A model generated the notes under the pieces. It did no database searches. It saw only the letters and a program-made list of their open reading frames with translations, and had not been told where the DNA came from. Positions 17,097-25,020 of a DNA stretch of 57,425 bases are shown one piece after another. The DNA comes from Lachnospiraceae bacterium (GTDB lineage: Bacteria > Bacillota > Clostridia > Lachnospirales > Lachnospiraceae), in the NCBI GenBank assembly GCA_029063085.1, contig JAIDOW010000098.1, positions 1 to 57,425 on the forward strand, written 5' to 3'. Made by a program: the position numbers and the translations under genes. Each line of letters begins with the position of its first letter. Within the stretch, counting starts at the first letter, position 1.

Positions 17097-17311
17097 ATGG
17101 TTCTGTTTGTGCATTTAATTTTGCCATGGCATTGTTCATGAAGTTTTTTGTTTTGTTGATTTGAACTGTACTACCTGACTATAAAGAAAGAATTATTGTG
17201 TATATGGAGTTAGCCATATTTCATTATCTTTTGATATCGTTCAGATAGTGCAGTTTTTTATTGTTTATAGTGAAACGCTAAATAAATTTTTCTATCTTTA
17301 TATAAGTTTCC

Positions 17312-17356
17312 GCAAGTCCTACAAATCCTTATTTTATGCGGTTTGTAGGACTTTGC
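17312..17356. terminator. Hairpin, possible bidirectional terminator near the element's left end
   Basis: GCAAGTCCTACAAA pairs with TTTGTAGGACTTTGC through a 12-bp perfect core plus a bulged end. There is a T-poor tail on both strands, so it may instead be an attachment-site structure. Confidence 0.5.
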
Positions 17357-17411
17357 TTTATGGAAAGTTTTATGTATCTCCTTATATCTGGCACATAAAG
17401 CCACTGACGGA

Positions 17412-17432
17412 AGTTGTAAAAAAAGTTGTAAA
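17412..17432. repeat. Left integrase arm-type repeats
   Basis: AGTTGTAAA occurs twice, 12 bases apart, directly beyond the integrase stop. The same pair occurs near the opposite end of the element. Confidence 0.6.
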
Positions 17433-17440
17433 TCTTGTTT

Positions 17441-18634
17441 TTATCCTCTCCATGTCGTTATTGCCGATTTAGCCGATTCCGATGAACCATGTGCATAATA
17501 TCCTAACGTAGTGACAATACTTTCATGCCCCATAATCTTTTGCAAATCGGCAGGTGACAACTCTTTATTCTTTGCCATGTTCGTACAAAATGTATGCCTT
17601 AAAATATGTGGGGATATTTTCGGCAACTGTTCTTCATTGTGCTTGTTGTACTTCTTTATCATAGCTGAAAATTCTGTTGCATATGCCACACCATACATAG
17701 GCAAGCCTTTTTTATTTAAGAATATAAAATCGGAATGTCCGTTTATTTTTACAGGCTGTGCATTTTCCCTGTTCTGCATTTCGTCCTTTATGGCTTTTAA
17801 TGCAAAATCCGTCATAGGGATTTCCCTCACTCCTGCTTTCGTTTTCGGTGGCTCTATACGGTATGTGCCATTCTCAAATATTAGCTGATGGCTGACATGG
17901 ATATATCCGTTTTCAAAATCAATATCTTTTACCTCCAGACCGCAAAGCTCCGATATACGCAATCCTGTATTCAATAAGAGCATAACCACATTGTAAAGTT
18001 TTCGGTAGGTTTTATCTGTCTGCGAAAATGACAACAGCTTATCTGCCTGCTCATTTGTCAATGCTATCTTTGATTCTGTGTCGTTTTCAATCACATCTTC
18101 CAGATTCCAGTTAAAAGGGTTTTTCCGTATGAAGTCATCTTGCATTGCGGTATAAAAGATGGCTTTCAAAAACCGTTTGTGGTTATAAATAGTCTGATAG
18201 GCATACCCTTTTTCTTTCATCCGTATTGCCCATGCCTTAGCGTCACTAGGCTTTACGTTCTTAATCTTCATCTTCCCTATTTTATCAGACTGTAAAATAT
18301 TCAGCAACTGCACCCTGCCCTTTTTTGTGGATTCTCTTACATTGGGATTTAATTCTGTATGCTTTTGGAATAACCTAGATACGGTCATTTCTGCACCAGT
18401 AGAATTTATACCATCCATAAGGTCACGCTGAATCTCCTTTTCTATTTCACGCAGGGGTTTGACTTTCCTTTTGCCTTTTGGGATTTTATCTGCCTTTGTC
18501 AACCGCCATGAGGATTCATATTTCGGCTTTCCGTCTGCCCCTATGTATTTATAAACATACGAGCCATCTTCCCTCTGTGTTTCTCCCTTATATAACTCTC
18601 TGCCTTTGCTGTCTTCTCTTAATTTCTTGCTCAT
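17441..18634 (-). CDS. int: Tyrosine recombinase (Tn916-type integrase)
   Basis: The 397-residue integrase catalyses insertion and excision of the element. It has an N-terminal arm-binding domain with DGSYVYKYIGADGKPKYES (the Tn916 Int fold), a SAM-like core-binding domain (about 85-185) and a catalytic domain. Visible active-site residues are Arg in TGLRISEL, HxxR in HILRHTF, His in GHES and the nucleophile Tyr in LGYYAHG. All look intact. It is preceded on the minus strand by AAAAGGAG. It reads outward toward the left end of the element with xis behind it, the usual arrangement in Tn916-like elements. Confidence 0.95.
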   Translation of the reverse strand: MSKKLREDSKGRELYKGETQREDGSYVYKYIGADGKPKYESSWRLTKADKIPKGKRKVKPLREIEKEIQRDLMDGINSTGAEMTVSRLFQKHTELNPNVRESTKKGRVQLLNILQSDKIGKMKIKNVKPSDAKAWAIRMKEKGYAYQTIYNHKRFLKAIFYTAMQDDFIRKNPFNWNLEDVIENDTESKIALTNEQADKLLSFSQTDKTYRKLYNVVMLLLNTGLRISELCGLEVKDIDFENGYIHVSHQLIFENGTYRIEPPKTKAGVREIPMTDFALKAIKDEMQNRENAQPVKINGHSDFIFLNKKGLPMYGVAYATEFSAMIKKYNKHNEEQLPKISPHILRHTFCTNMAKNKELSPADLQKIMGHESIVTTLGYYAHGSSESAKSAITTWRG

Positions 18635-18708
18635 AATGATTTCTCCTTTTCAGAATAAGGTAGAGCCTTGCCATAAACCATTGCCATATGGCAAGGCTCT
18701 TTAGACGC

Positions 18709-18924
18709 TTATATTTCGTCCTGCTCTGTCAAATACTCCTCAAAAAGCACCCGTTTTATTAACTTGCGATTTCCGTTCTTCAAAATGCATTCGGAAAATT
18801 CCTTACGCTCCGCTATCTCACGCAATTTGTTCTCGCCTATGCCGGAATATTTTGCGGCTTGCTGAAAAGTTAATAAGACCTTATCCTGAATCGGTACTTC
18901 ATCTGATATGTTGTTCTGTAGCAT
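18709..18924 (-). CDS. xis: Excisionase (Xis, winged-helix)
   Basis: The 71-residue protein contains LLTFQQAAKYSGIGENKLRE, a MerR/Xis-like helix-turn-helix, then a basic NGNRKLIKR wing. This matches Tn916-type excisionases in size and sequence pattern. It should bend DNA at the element ends and steer the integrase toward excision. The frame opens at 18984, but GGATGTGAG just upstream of ATG 18924 marks the true start. It lies 74 bases before the integrase gene on the same strand and is likely co-transcribed. Confidence 0.85.
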   Translation of the reverse strand: MLQNNISDEVPIQDKVLLTFQQAAKYSGIGENKLREIAERKEFSECILKNGNRKLIKRVLFEEYLTEQDEI

Positions 18925-19469
18925 GTTCTCACATCCTTTTTTGTTGGAATTAACCAAACAAAAAAAACGATGTCCCAAACGCAAATCCTAATGAAAAATT
19001 AGAATCTGTGTTTGTTACACCGGCATATTATCTGTGATGATACAGAATCTATGTTACCAAACCATCCTTTTTGGTAAAGGGGTTTCCCCCCACGTAGGTA
19101 TCTCCTTTTTAGATACCACCTATGAAATCTTTACGAAATCATCTCCCACACCCATCTGCGTCAGCACCAAATCCGGATGTTGGATATGGTATGGCTGCCT
19201 ACAAACTTTCTGTGTGGGGAAACGGTTACAAACGTTTTTCTTATTTAGTTGTCATTTCAAATATCGGATTTCCCCCAAAAATTTATAATAGTCATAATTC
19301 ACAAAAATAACTTCATGTTTTTGTGCATATATGCCAAAGCAGGAAGATATATCCAACCCATGTAAAGATATATCAAGAAATGCCAACCATGCCGCAGTTT
19401 GATAAAATCGGCTTTCTGTGGTATAAAAAATAGCAGGGCAGAAGACGCTTTCTTTAAAACCGAAAAAAG
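18925..19469. other. Gene-free control region between xis and the replication origin
   Basis: No credible gene. Two hairpins are visible: TTACCAAA/TTTGGTAA near 19054-19078 and GGTATCT/AGATACC at about 19096-19116. The region probably holds divergent promoters for xis/int and rep, but no promoter with good spacing could be chosen. Confidence 0.45.
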
Positions 19470-19750
19470 TGTGTCCCGGTGTCCCATTCCGTTTTAAATG
19501 CAATGCTGGCATGGGTATTAGGGCAGGACACACTTTCCCATCTGTGTCCCATCCTGAATATCCCCATTGTGACAGCCTGCTTTTAAATGCAATACTGGCA
19601 TAGGATTTCGGATCAACATTCGGGACACATATGTGGGGGACACACATTTCTGTATGGTGTCCCATGGCGGCAGAAACACGCACACGCGCGCGCCGTTGCT
19701 ACGGCAAAGAGGCGCGCGCTGATGTGTCCCAATGTGTCCCAATGTCCCAA
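19470..19750. promoter_or_regulatory. GTGTCCC iteron cluster, putative replication origin
   Basis: GTGTCCC or its complement GGGACAC recurs about eight times in 280 bases, on both strands, ending in three tandem copies (GTGTCCCAAT steps) just before rep. In addition, a 28-base imperfect direct repeat (TTTTAAATGCAAT.CTGGCAT) lies at 19492-19519 and 19581-19608. Iterons next to a rep gene usually bind Rep. Confidence 0.65.
19686..19719. promoter_or_regulatory. GC-only hairpin, candidate Rep nick site (dso)
   Basis: GCGCGCGCC (19686-19694) pairs with GGCGCGCGC (19711-19719); the loop can form an inner GCCG/CGGC stem. It is a striking GC island in AT-rich DNA, inside the iteron cluster and 60 bases before rep. 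Rolling-circle Reps nick in the loop of such cruciforms. Confidence 0.55.
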
Positions 19751-19780
19751 AAAAATAAAAAATATGAAAGGAAAAAAACT

Positions 19781-21445
19781 ATGAATCAAAAAAAGAATGA
19801 CGCATTAGCTCCGACAAGCCAAAATGCGCCAAACAACACTACCTCTACAAATTTAACACAGAACCCCCCGAAAAGTCAATCCCCGGATGGCGGCAGGAAA
19901 AAACGCAAGCCTGACGGATGGCTCAATAACCGTAAACCGCTTGTGCTGGGTTCCAAAATTGCCACGCTTGCATTAAAATTATATGTCGAGCAGTTAAAAT
20001 ACGGTTGGGATTATACTTGCAAGCAGATTCAAGCCACAAGCCCGAAAGATTTTCAGGTGGTCGCCATCTGCCATAACCGGGATACATATGCAGACGAGGG
20101 GCATTTCTGGAAACCAGCCATTGAAAAAGAACATTACCATATCATTTTAAGATGTACGGACAGGAAAAAACGGATTCGTGTCCAGAAAGTGCTTAATGAC
20201 CTCGGAATTGAATACAGACCAAATCTGGATGATGAATTATGGGCGAACCACGGTGTTGAAACGGTCGGGAATTTTGCCGGATATTGCACATACCTGACCC
20301 ATGAAACGGAAACAGCAGTCAATGAGGGGAAAGAACTTTATTCAATGGATGAACTTGTCAGCAATTTAACCGTTGATGAAATCCAGAAGATTAGGGATGG
20401 CTATATCAGGGTTGCGGAAAGCAATAAAAAACTTTCCGCTGACGATTGGACTTCGATTGACGAAACCGCTTATAAACTTGGCCATGAACTGAAAAATTTT
20501 TCAGAATGGTATGGCTCACAGCCTTTTAACGTGCGCAGTAATACCAAAATTAAAACAATCCGTGAAAGCTATGAGAGGGGCGTGGATGACCGGATTAGTG
20601 AGGGCGCAGAAATGCTCCGCCTGTGCGTTTTCATTCATGGGGAACCCAACAGCGGAAAAACTTATGCGTCCGAAAAGGCATTGTCCGGCAAACGGTATCT
20701 CACAGTCAAAGGCGGCGGAACCGGGAAATTTGACAACCTCCGGGTAGACCATCAGGCGATTATTATTGATGATGATATTTGCCCCAACCTGTTAAACATG
20801 ACGGATAACTATATCTGCCGGGCATATAAAAGGCAGAACAACAACCCGGCATGGACAGGGCGGTATTTCATTGTCACAAGCAATTATACGTTTGACGAAT
20901 GGATTAAAATGTGCAAACTTGGGGAAAAGCATTTTGAAGCGGCACATTCCCGGTTTTACCTGTGTGAAATCAGGCAGAAAGAGGATGGCACAAACTACCT
21001 TGCATTGAGAAGTCCGTCAACCAGGGGTTCATTTGAACAGCAGGAACAAAGGGCGGAAATGTTTAGGGATTTTCAGGAGAAGTTCAACCAAACAATGGCC
21101 TGCTACCATCCAACGTCCAACACATTTGACTACAGCAGTATGATTGATGATTCATTTACAGCCATGGAAGAAGTGGAAGAAGAAACCGAAAGCATGGCAG
21201 GATATGCCGGGTTCGGGAATGTGGCAATGAGCGAAAAACTCCCCTGCGGAAATCCATATAATCCATACCTCAATATGAATATCCTTTCCGGCGAAACAGT
21301 AGAGGGAATGACAGCGGCTTGCAAATATTTCGGCGCATGTGGGGAATGCACTTTCCATTCTGACGAAAAAGAATGCCCCTACAAAATGGGGAATGTCAAT
21401 CTGGCTGTCAAAGAATACACCCCGGAAACTGTGAGGGATTATTAA
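19781..21445 (+). CDS. rep: Replication initiator: HUH nickase + superfamily 3 helicase (CRESS-like Rep)
   Basis: The 554-residue protein has two domains. The N-terminal nickase (about 55-180) has the metal-binding HYH (118-120) followed by hydrophobic IILR, and candidate nucleophile tyrosines Y168 and Y171 in GYCTYLTHE. The C-terminal helicase has Walker A GEPNSGKT (287-294), Walker B IIIDDD (327-332) and motif C FIVTSN (363-368) in the spacing of superfamily 3. This is the architecture of Reps from CRESS-DNA viruses and related bacterial plasmids. The C-terminus carries a Cys-rich patch (CKYFGACGECTFHS..CPY) that could bind zinc. The first 50 residues are low-complexity. AAAGGA sets ATG 19781. 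It likely lets the excised circle replicate by rolling circle. Confidence 0.85.
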   Translation: MNQKKNDALAPTSQNAPNNTTSTNLTQNPPKSQSPDGGRKKRKPDGWLNNRKPLVLGSKIATLALKLYVEQLKYGWDYTCKQIQATSPKDFQVVAICHNRDTYADEGHFWKPAIEKEHYHIILRCTDRKKRIRVQKVLNDLGIEYRPNLDDELWANHGVETVGNFAGYCTYLTHETETAVNEGKELYSMDELVSNLTVDEIQKIRDGYIRVAESNKKLSADDWTSIDETAYKLGHELKNFSEWYGSQPFNVRSNTKIKTIRESYERGVDDRISEGAEMLRLCVFIHGEPNSGKTYASEKALSGKRYLTVKGGGTGKFDNLRVDHQAIIIDDDICPNLLNMTDNYICRAYKRQNNNPAWTGRYFIVTSNYTFDEWIKMCKLGEKHFEAAHSRFYLCEIRQKEDGTNYLALRSPSTRGSFEQQEQRAEMFRDFQEKFNQTMACYHPTSNTFDYSSMIDDSFTAMEEVEEETESMAGYAGFGNVAMSEKLPCGNPYNPYLNMNILSGETVEGMTAACKYFGACGECTFHSDEKECPYKMGNVNLAVKEYTPETVRDY

Positions 21446-21589
21446 ACAGGAATCCGGCAAAAGAATTTTATCAGGAACAGACCGGACAGAAATAGATCCC
21501 AACATTTTGTTAAGTCCTATTTTTATTTTATCGTAACAGGGATATGGGGGCAGTATTCCAGTCCCCCTATATGCTCACATAAAAATATT

Positions 21590-21622
21590 AAAGGATAACC
21601 CTTTGTAAGATGGTTATCCTTT
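21590..21622. terminator. Bidirectional terminator between rep and the Ig-like gene
   Basis: AAAGGATAACC (21590-21600) pairs perfectly with GGTTATCCTTT (21612-21622). It is flanked by T-rich tails on both strands and lies between two convergent genes. Confidence 0.8.
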
Positions 21623-21628
21623 ATTTGC

Positions 21629-22267
21629 TTATTTACGAACACCGCATTTCTCGCAGTATTCGTATGTTTTTGTAACAGTCTTAGTGACGTCAACGTCAGA
21701 GAAGCTACCGTGACCGTGTTCATGGTTGAGACCAGCTGCAATTCGGTGTTCGTGCCAGTCTTCGCTGTTTTCAAATATTTCACCACAAGCACACTGACAA
21801 CCTATCACTGTCACTTCTTCGTCAACAGATTTTGTTACCCATTTATGCTGACAAGTCGTGTTACTGTTATCAGTATTACTGTTATTTTCATCAGTATTAC
21901 GATTCGGCTTATTGCTGGTATTCTTGCGAGTATCTTTCACAGTAACTTTGCATTTCAAAGTTCTGTTCCCAACTTTCGCTTTTACAACAGCACTACCCTT
22001 TTTCTTTGCAGTAACTTTGCCTTTCGCAGATACTGTGACTACTTTCTTATTAGAAGAAGTCCATTTCACTTTCTTCCCAGCAGTGTTCTTCACTTTTAAC
22101 TGGACAGTCGGCTTTGTCTTTTTCTTTGTGATAGTCAAAGTCACTTTGGACTTGTTCAACTTCGGTGCTTTCTTCGTAGCCGCCTCGGCAGTCACAGGCA
22201 TAGCCAGTGTAAGCATGATTGCAAATACAGTGATAACTGTGATTGATTTTCTGATGATGTTCTTCAT
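21629..22267 (-). CDS. Secreted Ig-like (BIG2) protein with Cys/His-rich tail
   Basis: The 212-residue cargo protein has a signal peptide (MKNIIRKS, a hydrophobic core, cleavage after VTAEA). It is followed by a lysine-rich bacterial Ig-like domain (about 30-115) with the family pattern VKWTSSNKKVVTVSAKGKVT. An Asn/Thr linker leads to a C-terminal domain (about 140-212) with paired CxC/CxxC and many His (CQHKW, CQCACGEIF, HEHGHG, CEKCG), which may bind a metal. The start ATG 22267 follows GAAAGGGG; the longer frame to 22336 lacks a signal at its start. It sits between rep and mob and is not a usual mobility gene. Confidence 0.75.
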   Translation of the reverse strand: MKNIIRKSITVITVFAIMLTLAMPVTAEAATKKAPKLNKSKVTLTITKKKTKPTVQLKVKNTAGKKVKWTSSNKKVVTVSAKGKVTAKKKGSAVVKAKVGNRTLKCKVTVKDTRKNTSNKPNRNTDENNSNTDNSNTTCQHKWVTKSVDEEVTVIGCQCACGEIFENSEDWHEHRIAAGLNHEHGHGSFSDVDVTKTVTKTYEYCEKCGVRK

Positions 22268-22772
22268 AATGAATCCCCTTTCTTTGGTATATGCTAAATA
22301 TTCATTTTTGTGAAAAAATTCGTCATTTTTCGACATATATTAGCTTGATTAAAAATTATACTCTCTTTTATCAGTTTTGTCCATTTCAAAATCAGTTCCT
22401 TTCTATTTTTACTTTTGCACCCGCTCCCTTAATTATAGCCTAACGCAATAGATACAGAATAAGTGAAAAGAGATACAGAACCGGGGCAATAATTCCCCAC
22501 CGCAGAGGTGGGGAAAAGCAAGGGTCAAGGGAGTGCAACTCCTTGCAAAATTATCTAAATACACTTGTGAATTTAGATGTATTTTGCTACAGCGAACGGA
22601 ACGAGATACTTTTTCGGGAAAGAAATAACCTACCGCCATAGACAGCACAACTTGGCAAAAGCCAGAAAATAACCGGACAAATAAATACAGAAAAAATCAA
22701 AAAAAATACTTGACAAGGCATTGTATTCTGAAAATTCTGATGTATCATTAAGGTATAATAAGAAGAAATGAG
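22268..22772. promoter_or_regulatory. Gene-free region with hairpins: candidate oriT / single-strand origin
   Basis: Three stem-loops stand in a row: TTCCCCACC/GGTGGGGAA (22493-22515), CAAGGGAGT/ACTCCTTG with a bulge (about 22526-22544) and ATCTAAAT/ATTTAGAT (22553-22578). MobV-type relaxases usually nick just upstream of their own gene, so the transfer origin is expected here. TATAAT at 22754-22759 may be the -10 of mob; a TTGACA at 22710-22715 is too far away to pair with it. No nick sequence is recognised. Confidence 0.5.
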
Positions 22773-24110
22773 GTGGTTAAAATTGGTTATTTATCATTTG
22801 ACGCCAGTGTAAAAATCCATTATTCCGGCAAATACACAAGCACAAAAACAAATAAATCTGGAAATATGGGGATTGCCGGATATATCCGGCATATTGACAG
22901 AGCTACAGATAAAATGAATGGATGTGAGGTACAGCATAGCAACCCTGATATAAATTCTGACCTCACATTAGAAAACGAATCCTATTATAAAGATTCTAAC
23001 GGGGAATGGCAGAGAACAAGCCACTCTAAAGATATGGTAAATGCAATTAACAGACGTATTGAATACGCAAAAGAGCATGGGGCAAGGATTTCCACAAAAG
23101 GAAAAAATGATGCAGTGATTGTCCGTCCGCTTGTCCTGCAAATGGATAATGATTCAATTACAGGACATGAAAATACATGGATGTGGGATTTAATTGGGAT
23201 TCTTGAAGAACAGTTCGGAAAAGAAAATATCACTGGTTTTTCAACACATAAAGACGAAACAAATCCTCAAAATCCGCATATTCATGTTTGCTTTGTCCCT
23301 TGCCACGAAAAGGACAAAGACGGTGAAGTGAAATGTTCTATTTCACAAACTAAGTTCTTCAAAAACCCGAAACAATTAGCCGGGTTACATAATAAATTCC
23401 GTAAAGCCTTACTGGATAAAGGCTACGACATTGAATTAGAAAACAAGCCGATTGAGGAACAGCTTGCCGGGTATTATGATAAAAACGGTGAGTGGCACCA
23501 ACAAGGCTTAACCCCAGACCAACTCAAAGAGTTGACTGATAGAGAATTAAATTTAAGAATGGAGATGGTTAAAATGAAATATAAACAATCCGAACTGGAT
23601 ATGCTTGAAAAAGCACTTTCCGATATGATGAAATCGACAAAAGCTAAACAGGAAGAAATGGAAAAAGAGCATGAGAAAGAGCTTGAAACTCTTCATTTAC
23701 AGCAGACTGCCCTTGATAATGAAAAGGTACGCTCACAGGCGGCTGTTCTGCTTAGGGAAATGAACGCAAAGAAAAGAGAAATGGAAACGGAAGAAATGTT
23801 TGAAAATATCTGTGCAACCGCTGAAATCTGCTTCCGTATTTTAAAAGAAAAGAATGAACTGAACCCGGACTTCTTGGAGTATTTAGGAAAAGAGGGGGAA
23901 AAAAGAGGAAAGCCTTTCCGCAGGTTTGTGGAAATCTGGCATAAGAATTTTCTGGATGAATACAGCGAAAAAATTTCAGAAGATGATTCAGACCTGCAAA
24001 TGGAACTGAAACATTGTGTGAATAAATTGTTGAAACAGAAAAATGAGGAAACACGCAGTTTTCCAGATACCAGCGATATTAAACGCACAGGCTGTGAATT
24101 TTTATTTTAG
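22773..24110 (+). CDS. MobV-like relaxase (Mob/Pre family)
   Basis: The protein (445 residues) should nick the element at oriT and pilot the strand to a recipient through a helper's conjugation pore. The N-terminal relaxase domain has motif I around HSNPDIN (55-61) and the metal-binding motif H159-K-D161-E162 ... P168-H169-I-H171. The spacing DE-(6)-HxH is about three residues longer than the common HxDExxPHxH. From about 250 on, the protein is a long charged coiled coil (EMEKEHEKELETLHLQQ region), typical for MobV C-termini. The start is GTG 22773, overlapping a GAGGTGG ribosome site, so an ATT start a few codons later cannot be excluded. Confidence 0.85.
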   Translation: MVKIGYLSFDASVKIHYSGKYTSTKTNKSGNMGIAGYIRHIDRATDKMNGCEVQHSNPDINSDLTLENESYYKDSNGEWQRTSHSKDMVNAINRRIEYAKEHGARISTKGKNDAVIVRPLVLQMDNDSITGHENTWMWDLIGILEEQFGKENITGFSTHKDETNPQNPHIHVCFVPCHEKDKDGEVKCSISQTKFFKNPKQLAGLHNKFRKALLDKGYDIELENKPIEEQLAGYYDKNGEWHQQGLTPDQLKELTDRELNLRMEMVKMKYKQSELDMLEKALSDMMKSTKAKQEEMEKEHEKELETLHLQQTALDNEKVRSQAAVLLREMNAKKREMETEEMFENICATAEICFRILKEKNELNPDFLEYLGKEGEKRGKPFRRFVEIWHKNFLDEYSEKISEDDSDLQMELKHCVNKLLKQKNEETRSFPDTSDIKRTGCEFLF

Positions 24111-24158
24111 GATAACAGCCTATAATGCAGGACTTTTCTTTCACATATCGTTAAGAGC

Positions 24159-24197
24159 AAACATGACCCACGATACGGAGTATCGTGGATCATGTTT
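24159..24197. terminator. Terminator after mob
   Basis: AACATGACCCACGATAC pairs with GTATCGTGGATCATGTT (one mismatch) around a GGA loop. A TTGTTT tail follows on the plus strand. It lies between convergent genes. Confidence 0.75.
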
Positions 24198-24219
24198 GTT
24201 TATGGAAGGCTCTTTCCCC

Positions 24220-24411
24220 TCAAAATACATACTTCATAACGTCTTGGATAATAGCACCGTAACTGTCGCCCTCAATATTGACTTTCCTTGTTCCATTGCC
24301 TTTAAAGGTAATCAATGCGTGGTTATCATCCATAAGGGATAGACCGATAATGTCAAGGTTTGCAGATACAAGCGTTAATTCAAAAACCTTTATAAATTCT
24401 GTTTTGCTCAT
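24220..24411 (-). CDS. Small conserved hypothetical protein of mobile elements
   Basis: The 63-residue protein (MSKTEFIKVFELTLVSAN... ending in MKYVF) has alternating strands and helices and no known motif. Its short size and place between mob and the DnaJ-like gene suggest an accessory of the element. ATG 24411 is chosen; the earlier ATG at 24423 directly touches the AAAGG ribosome site. It lies 18 bases after the stop of the DnaJ-like gene on the same strand, so the two probably form an operon. No function can be assigned. Confidence 0.6.
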   Translation of the reverse strand: MSKTEFIKVFELTLVSANLDIIGLSLMDDNHALITFKGNGTRKVNIEGDSYGAIIQDVMKYVF

Positions 24412-24429
24412 AGTCCCCCACATCCTTTC

Positions 24430-24906
24430 TTAGCCGATTGCGTACTGTTTTGATTTGCTGCTGACTTTCTTAGAACCGTACTTCTGCCGGATTTCCTCAA
24501 GAGATGACTCGCCTTTGCGATAGCGGTAATCCCCATAGTGAAAACACCAACACTTCTTCTTAGGGGCAAACCGACAACCGACAGATTTCAATAACTCTCT
24601 GTACTCATATCCTCCATGTACCCATATCCACGAACCAATAATTTCTATATCTGCATTGATGTGGATAATCTTGTTTAAAACCTCTTTAAATGCGTCATTT
24701 TCGGCTTTGTAATCGTACTTGGGGTTTTCCTCACCTGATTGCTTTTCATGGCTTAAAACCTCAAATAAACGGTCATATTCAGCGTTAATCTCTTGTGTGA
24801 TTTCCACGCTACCACCCTCATTATCTGGATGATATTTCTTTAATAATTCTCTGTACCGTTGGCGCAATTCCTCAATGCTTTTTACATCCTCAAAATATTT
24901 ATTCAT
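24430..24906 (-). CDS. DnaJ-domain protein of the element
   Basis: The 158-residue protein has an N-terminal J-domain whose hallmark HPD is in YRELLKKYHPDNEGG (about residues 18-32). A second domain follows with IIGSWIWVHGGYEYRELLKSVGCRF and a KKKCWCFHYGDYRYR segment, seen in DnaJ-like proteins of clostridial mobile elements. J-proteins recruit Hsp70; here it may help remodel Rep or Mob complexes, which is inference. The start ATG 24906 follows AAAAGGAG; the longer frame begins at 24951. There are no zinc-finger or C-terminal chaperone domains, so it is not the housekeeping DnaJ. Confidence 0.75.
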   Translation of the reverse strand: MNKYFEDVKSIEELRQRYRELLKKYHPDNEGGSVEITQEINAEYDRLFEVLSHEKQSGEENPKYDYKAENDAFKEVLNKIIHINADIEIIGSWIWVHGGYEYRELLKSVGCRFAPKKKCWCFHYGDYRYRKGESSLEEIRQKYGSKKVSSKSKQYAIG

Positions 24907-24972
24907 CTGCCTGTACTCCTTTTTTAAAAAGCACCCGACTATTGATTTCATAACTTGGAAAAGGGTATAAAA

Positions 24973-25008
24973 AATGGACTACCCGATTTAAAATCGGATA
25001 ATCCATTT
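24973..25008 (-). terminator. Hairpin at the element's right end (minus-strand terminator)
   Basis: ATGGACTACCCGATTT pairs with AAATCGGATAATCCAT (two mismatches). On the minus strand it is followed by TTTTTTATA, so it would stop transcription entering the element from the right. It may insulate the DnaJ-like operon. Confidence 0.6.
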
Positions 25009-25020
25009 GGTAAATGCAGA

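Larger units (their letters stand above)
17097..17440. other. Gene-free left flank of the integrative element
   Basis: This AT-rich stretch between the DUF3021 gene and the integrase stop contains a strong hairpin (17312-17356) and a pair of AGTTGTAAA repeats (17412-17432). The element's left boundary should lie in it. I could not find a convincing core duplication: shared 8-mers with the right flank (TTATGTAT, TATCTTTT) are too short to decide. Confidence 0.5.

Noticed and set aside
19470-19750. CRISPR array
   Set aside because: GTGTCCC units are short, irregular and in both orientations; there are no equal spacers and no cas genes.
21858-22313. 151-residue plus-strand frame opposite the Ig-like gene
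   Set aside because: It is Phe/Leu/Val-rich antisense of Lys-rich codons; the minus-strand protein has a signal peptide and a recognisable domain.
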